Below, in pieces: positions 44,896 through 55,984 of a stretch of DNA of 64,000 bases. Each line of letters starts with the position of its first letter. Within the stretch, counting starts at the first letter, position 1. Both the position numbers and the translations under genes were made by a program. The stretch is taken from positions 135,236,237-135,300,236 of the forward strand of contig NC_134101.1 in assembly GCF_000715075.1 (NCBI RefSeq), in the 5' to 3' direction. This DNA is from Nicotiana tabacum. Lineage: Eukaryota > Streptophyta > Magnoliopsida > Solanales > Solanaceae. The notes under the pieces are model-generated. The model saw nothing but the letters and a program-made list of their open reading frames with translations, was not told the origin of the DNA and made no database searches.

Positions 44896-47733
44896 TGTCG
44901 CGCCCCCTTTTTCCTCGCGGAGTCCGGGTTTCGACATTCATTGGGAACAACTCATTTCCTTTTGGGAATTGGGTATTTGAATTTGAAGAGTCGCCACCTA
45001 ACGGATTTAAGGTGCGTTAGGGCACCTAAAGCAAGTAACTCATAAAACCGGTTTGCATTAGCAGAGACTTGGGTAAGGGCTTGAAATAACCTTGAGAAGA
45101 AGGTGTTAGGCATCTATCACGATCCACAACGGTGGGTCCCGGCCGAACTCAAATTATGTGAATTAGTCATTTAACAAATAGGCAGTCTAAGCACACATAT
45201 AAGAAAATTTGACAGATAAGCAGTTTAAGCACAAATGTGTAAATAAGATGAGGGAAGTCCTAGGTTTGTTAGCCTATAGGATCACATTTGTACAATACCC
45301 GGTAAGCCTTCCCCAACTAGAGAGGTTACGCGTGGTATTAGCGCACAGGTCATCATATCCTTTTACTACCCAATTACCCTCCCCTTGGTCATAGCCTAAA
45401 GCGTTCTAGCAACCTTAAGATGTATTCTATGCGTGCACTACCCGTCCCTTTACTTATATAGTCCAGGAGGTATTTGGGACTTCTAGTTAAGGCGGATCTA
45501 GACTCTCCTACAGTAATCAAAAGGAGAAAAACTCTAGGCGACAAACAAAACACGTAGGACTGGACCAAGGATAGAATAGTTAAAGGCTCACATTTTACCT
45601 CCACAAATAGAGAAAGTAACTGCACGTCTCAAACAAGAGATTTCAGATATTTCAAAAAGGTCCTAGAACAGGATATCTAGGTGAGCATGGCAAGCAAAGA
45701 ATATGCAGCATTGTGCTAAGGCGAAGTGATAGAGACCTAATCAGTTTGCCTACTGATTTTTTAGAACCTGTTGAATCTGGGCAGTTACAAATAAGCAAAG
45801 CAGTTTCACAGTTTTTATTAGACCTTGATTACCTATAGGCTTGCCTAGGCGTGGATCTGTAATACCCGATAAACATGCTATCTAAATGCAATCAGAATTC
45901 TGAGAATCATTTAAAACAGTTTGAGTTTATTAAGTCCTATAAACATGCTGCCTGGGTGTAATAACTGATTTTCGACTTATAGATGCTGGCAGCTAAATGC
46001 AAAAACTAGTTTTAGAATCCTATAGGCATGGCATCTAAATGCAGCGATTAGTTTTAAAACATGTTGAAGACTGATTTAAACCTTGTTAGTATGCAGAAAC
46101 TCATCTTTTACAGGCAGGACTGATTAATTTTAAAACCCCTATAGGCATGGTATCTAAGCAAACATCGCAGCAAACTTACAGACATGTTATCCATGGAAAC
46201 TTACAAACCCTTTGCAAAAATAGACGAAGCAGAAACCCTAATTTTGAAAAATACTTAGAGTTGATTAACAGTAGGAAATTAGAAGATTCTTAAGGAAAAT
46301 GGTCATGGAAACTTGAAAACACTTCAAATACACAAAGATTCGACCAACAAATAACGAGAAAATCAAACCCTAATATAACAAAGCGCTTAAAAATCGATTA
46401 ACAATAAGAAATAAGAGAACTTTTAAAGGAAAGTTGTTGACAAACTCATAATCGCTTTAGATCTACAAAGATCTGGATGGATTCATGTCCAAAATTAGGG
46501 TTTTGAAGAAAAAGGAAAGGGGTAAAGATAATCTGGCCTTGAACCAGAGATTTGAACCACAAATATTAAGATAGTAACACTTACAAACCATAGGAGAACC
46601 CTCGAAAAGTTTCGAACAAGATCTGGCTTGGCTAGATCTCTTTGAGATCTTTCCATGAAATCACAAAATCGGGCAACCAGGGGAAGTAGGAGACCAGTAG
46701 GAGTCTCAAACAGCCATAGAAATCCATGGAACGGGTAGGAATCAAAGCTATTAGGGTTGATTTTGGGTGGCGACGATTAAGGTTAGAGTTTGGTCTCTGA
46801 GAGAATCAGAGAAGAGAGAAAGTTTCAAGGTTGCGGAAATGAAAAGAATGAAGGGGTTTAGGGGGTCGTTTGGGATTAATATGGTAAGTTTAATCGTAGA
46901 CCGTTGATCTTTTTAGATCAACGACCATGATTAAACGGGGTTACTAGGTCGGGTAGCTTTAATTGGGTTGGGGTTATTTTAAATTGGGTTTGGGGGATTT
47001 AAATTGGGTTGGTTTAATAGGCTAGGTCTAAAAAATAAAAAGGGTTATTTGTTAAATACCCATTTTACTAATTAAAATAATTTTAAAAATAGCTAATAAA
47101 ATGATAAAAAATAATTTTCAAGCATGAAGGTGATTTAAAATAATTATTCAATATTATAAAAATATAAAAAGTTATTTTCTATATAGATAATGTAGTTATG
47201 CATATGTAGAGGCTATTTTTGCAAAATCTGCAATTATAGTATTAAAAATACAAATGTAATTATAAAAAATGCAATTAAAATATTTGAACACTCATATGAT
47301 CATAAACGATGAATTTAGATGATTAAATCATCATAAAAATAATACTCCCTCCGTTTCAATTTATGTGAACACATTTAACTGGGCACAGAGTTTAAGAAAG
47401 AGAGAAGACTTTTGATCTTGTGAAATAAGGCACATATATTTTGTAAGGCTAAAATTATTGTGTAAAGGTAAATTGTTTCTAAATAAGGAAAGGGGTCATC
47501 CTTTTTGGCACGGACTAAAAAGGAAATAGGTTCACATAAATTGAAACGGAGGGAGTATAAGGAATAGTTTTGATCATTTATGTAATTAAAATGCAGAAAT
47601 AAGTGGATTTAGGGCCTTACAAAATTGTAGAAAAATTGTAAAATATTTGTGCATGTTTATAAATTCATGTACCATATTTTGAATGTATTTATGCAATATT
47701 TAAAATATATGAGAGAATAATTGGGTATCAACA
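44896..47733 (-). repeat. 3' LTR of the Ogre-like element
   Basis: The plus-strand text runs from TGTCGCGCCCCC to GGGTATCAACA; on the minus strand this is TGTTGATACCC to GCGCGACA. Length is 2838 bp including a 211-bp MITE. The second LTR is outside the window, so the limits rest on the tips and on the adjoining Tekay fragment. It holds no coding region. Confidence 0.72.
47345..47555. mobile_element. Stowaway-type MITE
   Basis: 211 bp with perfect 26-bp terminal inverted repeats beginning CTCCCTCCGTTTCAATTTAT, flanked by TA on both sides (47343-47344 and 47556-47557). TA target duplications and the CTCCCTCC tip define Stowaway (Tc1/mariner-type) MITEs. There is no coding capacity. Intact repeats suggest a fairly recent insertion into the Ogre LTR. 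Confidence 0.93.
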
Positions 47734-48556
47734 GTTGTCCTTCTTTACCCGGGAAGGATAAAAGAGTTTTTGGGTAAAGAAATGATGACTGATTTTGACC
47801 GAATGAGTATTTTGGAAAATATAGGCTGAACGCTGGTCTTTGAGCTGCCTACATATCCCTGGTTTTGCAAGAATTAGGCCATGTGTAGTTCTGGACCCAC
47901 CAGTGAATGAAGCCGATTGAGTTATTATAGGAATGGTAGCCAGTTTCTGCAAAGGTTCTTTTGTGAAGGGTAATGTCGGATGGAGTTATGATTATGGGTA
48001 TGGAGTGTAACGAAGGGATTGTAGGGAATATATCCGGATATCGCAGAGTAGGTGGGCGATTGATGGGAATCGGTTATGAATGGCAAAGTGAAAAATGGTG
48101 CGGACAGAAACTGGAGTGAAGGTTGCTCCTGTTTGAAGAAGGGTTACCTCTTGGATTACCTGCAAAACTCAAAATACGATGCATGCGAGTACATAGATTA
48201 CTGTGAGAATTTAAACGGAATGCAAATTCCCTTTGGACCATGAAAGATTGTCTTTGGACAGTGCGGATGACGTCCTTAGACTATGATGTCCTGGGCCATG
48301 AATTGTGAGATAAGAGCTTTGCAGGCCATGAAATGATGTTCTCGAGCCATGAGGATGGTGCTTCTGAACCATGATGTCTTTGAATAATGATATGCAAATT
48401 TGAGAGATCCTCAGGCCATGGCATGGCATCTTCCGACTATGAGGATGATGTCTTTGGACAATGACGCCTTTGGACAAGTTGGCGATATTTCAGCCCATGA
48501 GATGCAATAATATGATGCTAAAATCAACAAGATAAGGCTTAGTCTTGTGAGGTTGA
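47734..48556. other. 3' untranslated region of the Ogre-like element, LTR-proximal part
   Basis: Non-coding. The block 47842-47891 (GAGCTGCCTACATATCCC to GTGTAGTTC) recurs near 50051-50099. From about 48230 to 48520 a loose repeat of ATGATGTC and CCATGA motifs spaced about 45-60 bp is visible. Confidence 0.6.
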
Positions 48557-49386
48557 GGGTAGAGCTTAGCCCGAGAGAGGAGCAAATAGATAGTGCCGGA
48601 GAGACAGTGCTTAGTCTCGGCAAATAAAGGTGATGATTGGCCTTATGCAAGTAGGAGGCAGAGCTTAGACTCATGCAAGATTCGGGACAGGGCTTAGTCC
48701 CATGCAGATGGAAGGCAGAGCTTAGCCTTATGCAGATATAGAGGCAGGGCTTAGCCTCATGTAGATGGAGATAGAGCTTAGTCTCATGCAAAATTCGGGA
48801 CAGGGCTTAGTCCCATGCAAGATTCGGGATAGGGCTTAGTCCCATGCAAATGGAAGGTATCTCTTAGCCTTATGTAAAATGGAGGCAGGGCTTAGCCTCA
48901 TGCGGGATTCGGGACAGAGCTTAGTCCCATACGAATGGAAGGTAGAGCTTAGCCTTATGCAAATATGGAGGCGGGGCTTAGCCTTATGCAAAATTTGAGA
49001 CAGGGCTTAGTCTCGTGCAAAGAGAAGGCAGTGCTTAGCCTTATGCAATTGTAGAGGCAGGGCTTAGCCTCATGTAAAATTTGAGACAGGGTTTAGTCTC
49101 GTGCAAAGAGAAGGCAGTGCTTAGCCTTATGCAAATGTGGAGGCAGGGCTTAGCCTCATGCAAAATTTGAGACAGGGCTTAGTCTCGTGCAAAGAGAAGG
49201 TAGTGCTTAGCCTTATGCAAATGTAGAGGTAGGGTTTAGCCTCATGCAAAATTTGAGACAGGGCTTAGCCTCATGCAAATAGAAGGCAGTGCTTAGCCTT
49301 ATGCAAATGTGGAGGCAGGGGTTAGCCTCATGCAAAATTTGAGATAGGGCTTAGTCTCGTGCAAAGAAAAGGTAGTGCTTAGCCTT
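48557..49386. repeat. Tandem array of 28 covarying hairpin units
   Basis: Each unit is an 18-nt hairpin (5-bp stem, 8-nt loop mostly AGGGCTTA) plus a 10-11-nt ATGCAAA-type linker, repeating every 28 or 29 bp. Stem classes are GAGGC/GCCTC, GAGAC/GTCTC, GGGAC/GTCCC and AAGGC/GCCTT. I count 16 units with perfect stems, 10 with a T-G wobble, and two with a mismatch. From 48997 the classes cycle in the order GAGAC, AAGGC, GAGGC, giving an 86-bp higher-order period. It lies between integrase and the 3' LTR. Confidence 0.95.
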
Positions 49387-50260
49387 ATGCAGTGAACAGG
49401 TAGCAAATAGGAGTAGAGTATTTCATAGTTGGATATATATTTGCGTCAGGCGGCTTGATTGATAGTGACTTTGATATGTGTATGTTTGCGAATACTTCTG
49501 TTATGTTCATCATGCCTGCATCCAAAGGAAAATTGTGAGTTTTGTAAGGGGAGGTTGGTTCGTGCCTCTGTATGCTGGCTTTGCTCCGCTCTGTTCTGGA
49601 GGCCTTGTTTGAGTTGCCTTGGGTAACACCTGGCTGTCACGGAAATGGAGTTTTCGAAAATATGCACTTATTGATGAAAGTAGAGTTATTTTAGAAAACA
49701 TAGTGAAATATCAAGTAATTTTAGATGAACTAGTGACTGTAACACATTTCAGAGACATAGCATCTTTTCTCGTATTAGAATTTTTAGGGTCCTCCTCAAA
49801 ATTCTGCCCCAGTTTGGTAAATGATCCTTCGGCCGTTTGCGAGTGACAAAACCTGTTGAACCTTTTTCGCAATTTTGAGAATCCTTCTCAAAATTCTGCC
49901 CTAGTTTCTTAACCAATTTCTGACTATCTAGCATATGCCGGCGTTGGCTGGACTTGCTCCGGAATTTTGAGGGTCCTCCTCAAAAAACTGCCCCAATTTC
50001 TGGTTTTGGGAAAAAATGAAAATTTTATTATGATATGACCGAACCCATAGGGCTGCCTACGTATCCCCTCTTAAAGGAGAATCAAGTCAAGTGTAGTTCA
50101 ATTACATCAGATGAGGAAATGTAAATAGTCTAAACATAATATCTCTTGACTGCGTTTGAATTGATTGGTTTTGGCCAGACTTCTCCGTCCATTTCTGTGA
50201 GTATAAGTGCTCCTCCTGTTACCACCCTGTGAACCATGTAAGGACCTTGCCAATTGGGCG
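49387..50260. other. 3' untranslated region of the Ogre-like element, pol-proximal part, with three 92-bp spaced hairpins
   Basis: Non-coding. Hairpins begin at 49779, 49871 and 49963. The middle one has perfect 11-bp arms, AATTTTGAGAA and TTCTCAAAATT, around TCC. Each is followed by CTGCCCCAGTTT-like text. The GGCTGCCTACGTATCCC block is at 50051. Confidence 0.8.
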
Positions 50261-51380
50261 AGAATTTTCCTTTGGCTTCATCTTAATGCAGGAAGATCTT
50301 CTTTAGTACCAACTGTCCTGGTGCAAATTGTCTTGGTTTCACCCTTTTGTTGAAAGCCCTGGACATTCTATTCTGATAAAGCTGACCGTGACATACTGCG
50401 TTCATTCTTTTTTCATCTATGAGGGCCAGTTGCTCGTAGTGGCTCCTTACCCATTCTGCGTCGCTGAGTTTGGCTTCCTGTATGATTCTTAAAGAAGGGA
50501 TTTCTACCTCGGCTGGAATGACAGCTTCGGTACCATAAACCAATAAATAGGGAGTTGCTCCAGTTGACATACGGACTGTGGTGCGGTACCCTAATAGGGC
50601 AAAGGGTAACTTCTCGTGCCATTGTTTGTAGTTTTCTACCATATTCCTTAGTATATTCTTGATGTTCTTGTTGGTAGCTTCTACGACTCCGTTCATCTGA
50701 GGTCTGTATGTTGTGGAGTTTTTGTGCTTGATTTTGAAGGTTTCGCACATGCCTTTCATCAGGTTACTGTTGAAATTGGCGGCATTATCATTGATAATGT
50801 ACTCGGGAGCTTCGAATTAGCAAACAATATGATCCTTGACAAAGTCTCCGACGACTTTCTTGGTTACAGCTTTGTAGGATGCAACCTCTACCCATTTTGT
50901 GAAGTAGTCAATGGCCACTAAAATGAACCTGTGCCCGTTTGAAGCAGTAGGCTCGATCAGACCGATGACATCCATTCCCCAAGCAGCAAAAGGCCAAGGT
51001 GCACTTATTGCGTTGAGCTCATTAGGTGGTACCCTTATCATGTCTGCATGTACCTGACATTGATGGCATTTCTGTACATATCGGATGCAATTTGTCTCCA
51101 TGGTCATCCAAAAATATCCAGCTTTGAGTATTTTCTTGGCTAGAACAAAACCATTCATGTGTGGTCCACAAGTTGCGGCATGTATTTCTTCAAGCAACCT
51201 GGAAGCCTCCTTTGCATCAATGCACCTTAACAAGCTTAGATCAGGGGTTCTTCTATATAGGGTCCCTCCTCTTTGGAAGAAGTGATTGGATAGCCTCCAC
51301 AGCGTGTGTTTCAGAGGTGGTTTGCCTGTTCCGGGTATTCTCCTTTTGTCAAATATTCTTTGATGTCGTGGAATCAAGGC
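50261..51380 (-). pseudogene. Integrase, Ogre-like element (one stop)
   Basis: The zinc domain (HAATCGPHMNGFVLAKKIL, CHQCQVHAD) and the core are readable. The first catalytic Asp is in ILVAIDYFTKWVEV, the second in IINDNAANFN, and the Glu in NGVVEATNKN. A TAA at about 50815-50817, between the first two, splits it into 50817-51377 and 50283-50759. The C-terminal part ends FAPGQLVLKKIFLH. The spacing of the triad is normal, so the stop is the main visible lesion. Confidence 0.88.
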
Positions 51381-51590
51381 TTTCCATCCATTTCATCTTC
51401 AACATGAGCACAGTAAGCCGGTTGGTTATAGATCCTCACTAGGACAGGATCAATGAAATTCTTGTCTGGATGTTGTATCATTGATGACAAAGTGGCTAGT
51501 GCGTCTGCAAACTCATTTTGAATTCTGGGTACATGTTTGAATTCTATCTTTGTGAATCTCTTCATCAATTCTTGCACATGATACAAGTAT
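51381..51590 (-). pseudogene. Archaeal-type RNase H, C-terminal part, split by hAT insertion
   Basis: MKRFTKIEFKHVPRIQNEFADALATLSSM is the end of the second RNase H of the Ogre pol, in frame with the start of integrase. Its N-terminal part lies at 56243-56494, on the other side of the hAT element. Confidence 0.85.
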
Positions 51591-51598
51591 GGTAGTAT

Positions 51599-51800
51599 TA
51601 AGGGTGTATTGTGGGTCGGGCCTAGCCTGGGACCAGCCCGAGCCCGCGTGCCAAACGGGCCAAATGGGTCCGGTTCAAACGGGCTAGTCTCTAGTGGTGC
51701 AAAAGCCCATAGCGGGCTGGTCCTGACCAAATAGCCCGTGAGCCCGGGACCGGCAGGCGGCCCTGTAGGCGGGCCTGGGCCGGTTCAACCGGGCCAAACA
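51599..51800. promoter_or_regulatory. Left terminal and subterminal repeat region of the hAT element
   Basis: GC-rich stretch with repeated CGGGCC and AGCCCG motifs, two of them as AAACGGGC. The matching region on the right is about 56040-56234. Ac transposase is known to bind subterminal AAACGG motifs; binding here is inference. Confidence 0.6.
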
Positions 51801-52229
51801 GGCCCCAACGGCTATTTTTTTAAAAAAGGGCCAACGGTCAGATTTTTAAATCTAGCCGTTGGCCTTCAATTTTCAGCCGTTTGGAACTTTAAAAAATAGC
51901 CATTTGGCCCCCAAACTTTTTATAATTACACTTTTTCTCTATTCTGAACTATAAATACCCCTTATTCTTTCATTTTTACTCACAAATTCATCAATCTCTC
52001 TCTAATTTTCTTCTATAATTGCTTACTTTATTATTGCAGTTTCGTGAAAAATTATGAAGTTGGTGAATTGAAGTCTTCAAGTCTTCAACGATATTCAATT
52101 TTCAAGAAGTTGTTCGTCAATTTTGTAAACTCGTTCCAACTCTTAAGTTTTAATATTATAGTTTTGTTTGTTTTATTTAGTATAATTATAATTAATATAG
52201 ACTTTTCTTTGAAAAAAATATTTGGTGGT

Positions 52230-54689
52230 AAGGGTAAGGAATAATCTAAAATTGGTGAATCTAGTCGCCAAGCTACTACTCTTCCCCCGGCTCCCCGACC
52301 CAGACCTGTTACCCGTCCTCCTCCACCTATTATTTTTGATAGTGATAACCCTTGTTTTCAATTTTCCGATAGTCAATTTTGCCATGATGTTGCACCAGGT
52401 CAACAATTAAATGAAGAAGATATGAATGCTCTTTATCCTAATCAAACTATCTTTGAAAATGATGAGGAAATGATGATTTAGATGAAACGCAGCCGGATTT
52501 AGAGTATACACCTACTAGTCCTGTTAATAACCCAACTGATGCCCCGCCTGACCCTCTTGTAGTAACCCCTATGTTTAATAGAAAACCTTCTAAACGGCCC
52601 GAAACATCTCTTGTTTGGCACTTTTTTACTCAACTGAGAGAACAAAATAAGGCTAAGTGTAAAACTTGCGGGTCTTTAATGGCTCATAAATATACTGGAG
52701 ACCGTAGCGGTACAGGTAGTTTGACTAGACACATATTGAAACACCCTAGAGATAAAGCTAGATATTGACAAATTAAAGCTACGCAAGAGGGGAAAAGTGT
52801 AGATACTACGGTTAACCCTAGTACAGGTTCAAATGTAGTTACACTGGGAATTAACACTGTTACCGGTGACATTTTATATAAAGATCGTGAAGAATTGGAA
52901 AAAAATGGTTACTGTTATGTGCATACCCTATAGTTTTCCTTCTAACCCTCATTTTGTGCATTATATTAGAAGAATTTTTAATCCTACTTATAATTGATGG
53001 CCTCGCGCAACCGTAAAGAGTGATATTTATAAATATAAACATGAATATGAACAACATTTGCGTTATTTATTTACTCATATAGATTGTCACATTGCTATTA
53101 CTACTGATATTGGTAGAAGTGGTAATGACTGTGATTATCTAACTGTTACAAGTCATTGGATAGATGAGGAGTGGATAATGCAAAAGTGCATTATTGCTTA
53201 TAGAATAATTAATTTACGCCATACAGGTAAGTTTATTGCTAACACAGTTGCAGATATTTGTAGATATTTTTGTATTAGAGATAAAATAATGTCGGTTTGA
53301 ATGGATAATGCTTTTAGTAACACTAATGCTATAGGCTTGCTTACAACTACACTAAATCCTGCATTTAGTAATATTTTTCATGTTAGATGTATTTGTCATA
53401 TTTACCATTTAATCGTCGGTGATGGTATGATTTTAAATGTAGAAATTAAAAAGGTTAAAATGGCTCTTAATTGACTTTTTTATTCAAACCGTAGAAGTAG
53501 ACTTAGAGATTATTTTAAAAAATGTGATGAATTTGGCCTTAGAGAAAGAAAGGTTCATAAACCTTGTCTGACTAGATGGAACTACATGTATGAAAGTTTA
53601 GTTGTTGCATATGAATACAGAAACCCAATAAGTGCAACATATAATGCCCGTGTAGGTGATGATGATGATGATGATGAGTACCTTCCAAATCAAGATTGGA
53701 CTAATGTTAAAATGCTTGTAGACTTTTTAGAACAATTTCATGTTGCTACAAATGAATTATCTGGGCAATATTATCCTACTATTTCTAACTGTTTAGTTTA
53801 TATTGCAGCACTTGCAGATTTATTTACTCAATTTTCAGAAGGTGTGGTAATTTATCAACAAGCTATTAATTCTATGAAAGCTAAGTTTAAAAAATATTTT
53901 TTCCCTATCCCCCATATTTTTGGTGTTGCTGCAGTGTTAAATCCTACAATGAAATTAGGAGGTCCTCACTTTTGGTACTCAAAAATTTATAAAGCTTTAT
54001 CACTTTCAGCTGAGGAATTTGCTACACTTTGAGATGCAAAAGCCTCAATTAAAATAAACGCTCAAACAATTTATAATGCTTATCAACTTGCCTTAGATCA
54101 TGCTAGACCAAATGTTCCAATTCCTACTTCGTCTAGTTCGCAATCATCTAAAAGAACTGCGGGTCTAAAAGCCCTTAGTTCTTGGATGGAGTTCTGGGGT
54201 TCTCAAGGTGATAATATTTGTGATAGTTCACAACTAAATGATCTTCAAGTTTATTTGTCGCAGGGACTTGAATCAGAGAATTCCGACGGCTCCTTCGATG
54301 TTTTGGAATGGTGGAAGGACAAACAAAAACACTATCCGGTTCTTTCAAGGATGGCTCGAGATATTTTAAGTGTTCAAGCTTCAACAGTGGCATCGGAGAG
54401 CGCTTTCATTCAAGAGAGACTTCAAATCGGTGATCATAGAGCGTTTATGAGGGAGAGCTTGGAAAAATCAGTACTCTTCAGAGATTGGATCCGTTCGGAA
54501 AGAAGAAAGTTTGGACTTACAGAATCACAACCGGAGATAGACGAAGCTTATGAAGAAATGCTAGCGAAACTTACGCAGGATGCTACTTCGCTCGGAAGTG
54601 GTGATGAACAAGCTTCTTTTCCACCACCACCAATACAAATTCCTCCAGACCTTAAAGGATTTATGAGATTTGTTAGAGATAATATATAG
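52230..54689 (+). pseudogene. hAT transposase (BED zinc finger, hATC dimerisation domain), broken
   Basis: A Pro-rich N-terminus is followed by a BED-type zinc finger at 52600-52770 (SLVWHFFTQL, CKTCG, TGSLTRHILKHP). The catalytic region follows in pieces: SHWIDEEW, MDNAFSN, CICHIYHLIV and LTRWNYMYESL. An Asp run (GDDDDDDEY) and the C-terminal hATC domain close it (DVLEWWKDKQKHYPVLSRMARDILSVQASTVASESAF). The last piece, 54186-54689, is open. Frameshifts occur near 52480 and 52890, and in-frame TGA codons near 52767, 53300, 53474 and 54032. It cannot make an active enzyme. Confidence 0.92.
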
Positions 54690-54939
54690 ACTAATATGTA
54701 ACTTGTATTTTGGCACATCTTCCTTAGTTTTTTTTCCTTTTAATGGTGGTATTAGTACCTTGTTGCGCTCATTCCATTGGGGGGAGGAAGACTAAGAAAG
54801 ATATTGTCATTTTTTGTTAATGTCGTAATAATAAAATTATAAGACATTTCCTTGAATATTTCTTTGCAATTTATTTTGTGTTTAAATTTGATATAGTATA
54901 TATATATATATTACAAGAAATTGCCTTAGATAAAAAAAG
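54690..54939. other. hAT 3' untranslated region and AT-rich insertion flank
   Basis: Non-coding. It ends in a (TA)n-like run and the block TTACAAGAAATTGCCTTAGA (54911-54930), which is repeated with one change at about 56012-56031 on the far side of the pararetrovirus pieces. Confidence 0.7.
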
Positions 54940-55215
54940 CCTTGGACTGACCAGCATACTACGTTAGTCAAAAGTATTAAACAGCGTGTTAAGTCTTTAC
55001 CTTGCTTAACTCTTGCTAATCCTACATGGCAAAAAATTATTGAGACAGATGCGTCCAACGTTGGCTACAGTGAGATTTTAAAACAAGTAAATCCTAATAA
55101 TAAGATTGAATACCTGATAAGATTTCACTCTGGTAAATGGACCGAAGCCCAGAAAAAATATGTTATTGTGGCTCATGAAATGTTACCTATTGTTTACATT
55201 AGAGATGCATATTAA
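54940..55215 (+). pseudogene. Endogenous pararetrovirus RNase H fragment
   Basis: An open fragment with the ETDAS start of a caulimovirid-type RNase H and a downstream RFHSGKW block, ending at TAA. It resembles plant pararetroviruses (Caulimoviridae) rather than Ty3/gypsy pol. It lies before, not after, the RT fragment, so the order is inverted relative to a virus genome. It is an isolated relic without promoter or start codon. Confidence 0.72.
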
Positions 55216-55510
55216 GCATCTTGATATTTTTAAGAAAATTGTAATACAAAGCGGCTAAGTAATTTCTAAACCAAAAATGAGTCTATTCCAAACAAATGTT
55301 CGATTTTAGGTCATAATATTTGCCAAGGAAAAATTACCCCGATACAAAGATCGATTGATTTTGCCTCAAAATTTCCTAATGTTATTACTGACAGGACTCA
55401 ATTACAAAGATTTTTGGGAAGTTTGAATTATATATCTCCTTTCTATAAAAGTTTATCTCGTGATCTAGCCCCTCTATACAATAATAGTACACTTAATGTA
55501 CCATTTATGA
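55208..55510 (+). pseudogene. Endogenous pararetrovirus RT end fragment
   Basis: Readable blocks are the RT thumb and the connection region to RNase H, including the LGSLNY motif common in Caulimoviridae. There is a TAA near 55258 and a one-base shift near 55306. It should precede the RNase H piece in a virus genome but follows it here. Confidence 0.72.
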
Positions 55511-55984
55511 GCCGTAACAATCTGCATCATTCCTAAAAACATATCAGATGTTTTAGGATTTGTTGTAACAGAAATTTCTTTCTCTTTATCATTGAAATTT
55601 GGGAAATTTCCTTAGCCATAAAATCAGTCGAAAAATTAGTTAGAGAATTAGTTTTCTCAATTTGAGTAATCCGGTGATCACAAATCATTTGATTTTGTTT
55701 AAGAGACTTAATATCTATTTTCAAATTTTCAAATCATCAAACGAAGTATCTCTGCTTGGCGTATTTGTCTTATGAAGACGTTTATTAACTTCAGACAAAG
55801 AATATGGCGCAAAATATTCAAATTCGTTTTTTGGTCTTTCAAAAGGCTTTGAACCACTAGAACTAGAACTTTCAGCCAAATTTATAATTTTTTTACGAAG
55901 TTTTTCATCAGTAATTTCCTTTAAAAGTTCTATGACATTGTCAGATGTAATAGTTTTTATATTTATATAGCTATATATAAGCAA
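55490..55984 (-). pseudogene. Endogenous pararetrovirus fragment, opposite strand (movement/coat region?)
   Basis: Two minus-strand frames (55721-55984 and 55533-55724) separated by a shift, with a Ser-rich stretch, a PYSLSEVN block and a Lys/Gln-rich stretch. By memory this resembles the region after the movement-protein domain in tobacco vein clearing-type viruses; the assignment is tentative. It is inverted relative to the two pieces beside it, so at least three fragments were joined. Confidence 0.5.

Noticed and set aside
48211..48791. Minus-strand ORFs with repetitive sequence in the hairpin array.
   Set aside because: The 28/29-bp period is not a multiple of three, so the frame changes from unit to unit. 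The open frames are by-products of the repeat.
48557..49386. A CRISPR-like array, because of short regular repeats with spacers.
   Set aside because: The linkers between units are themselves conserved and only 10-11 nt long, and the context is a plant retrotransposon.
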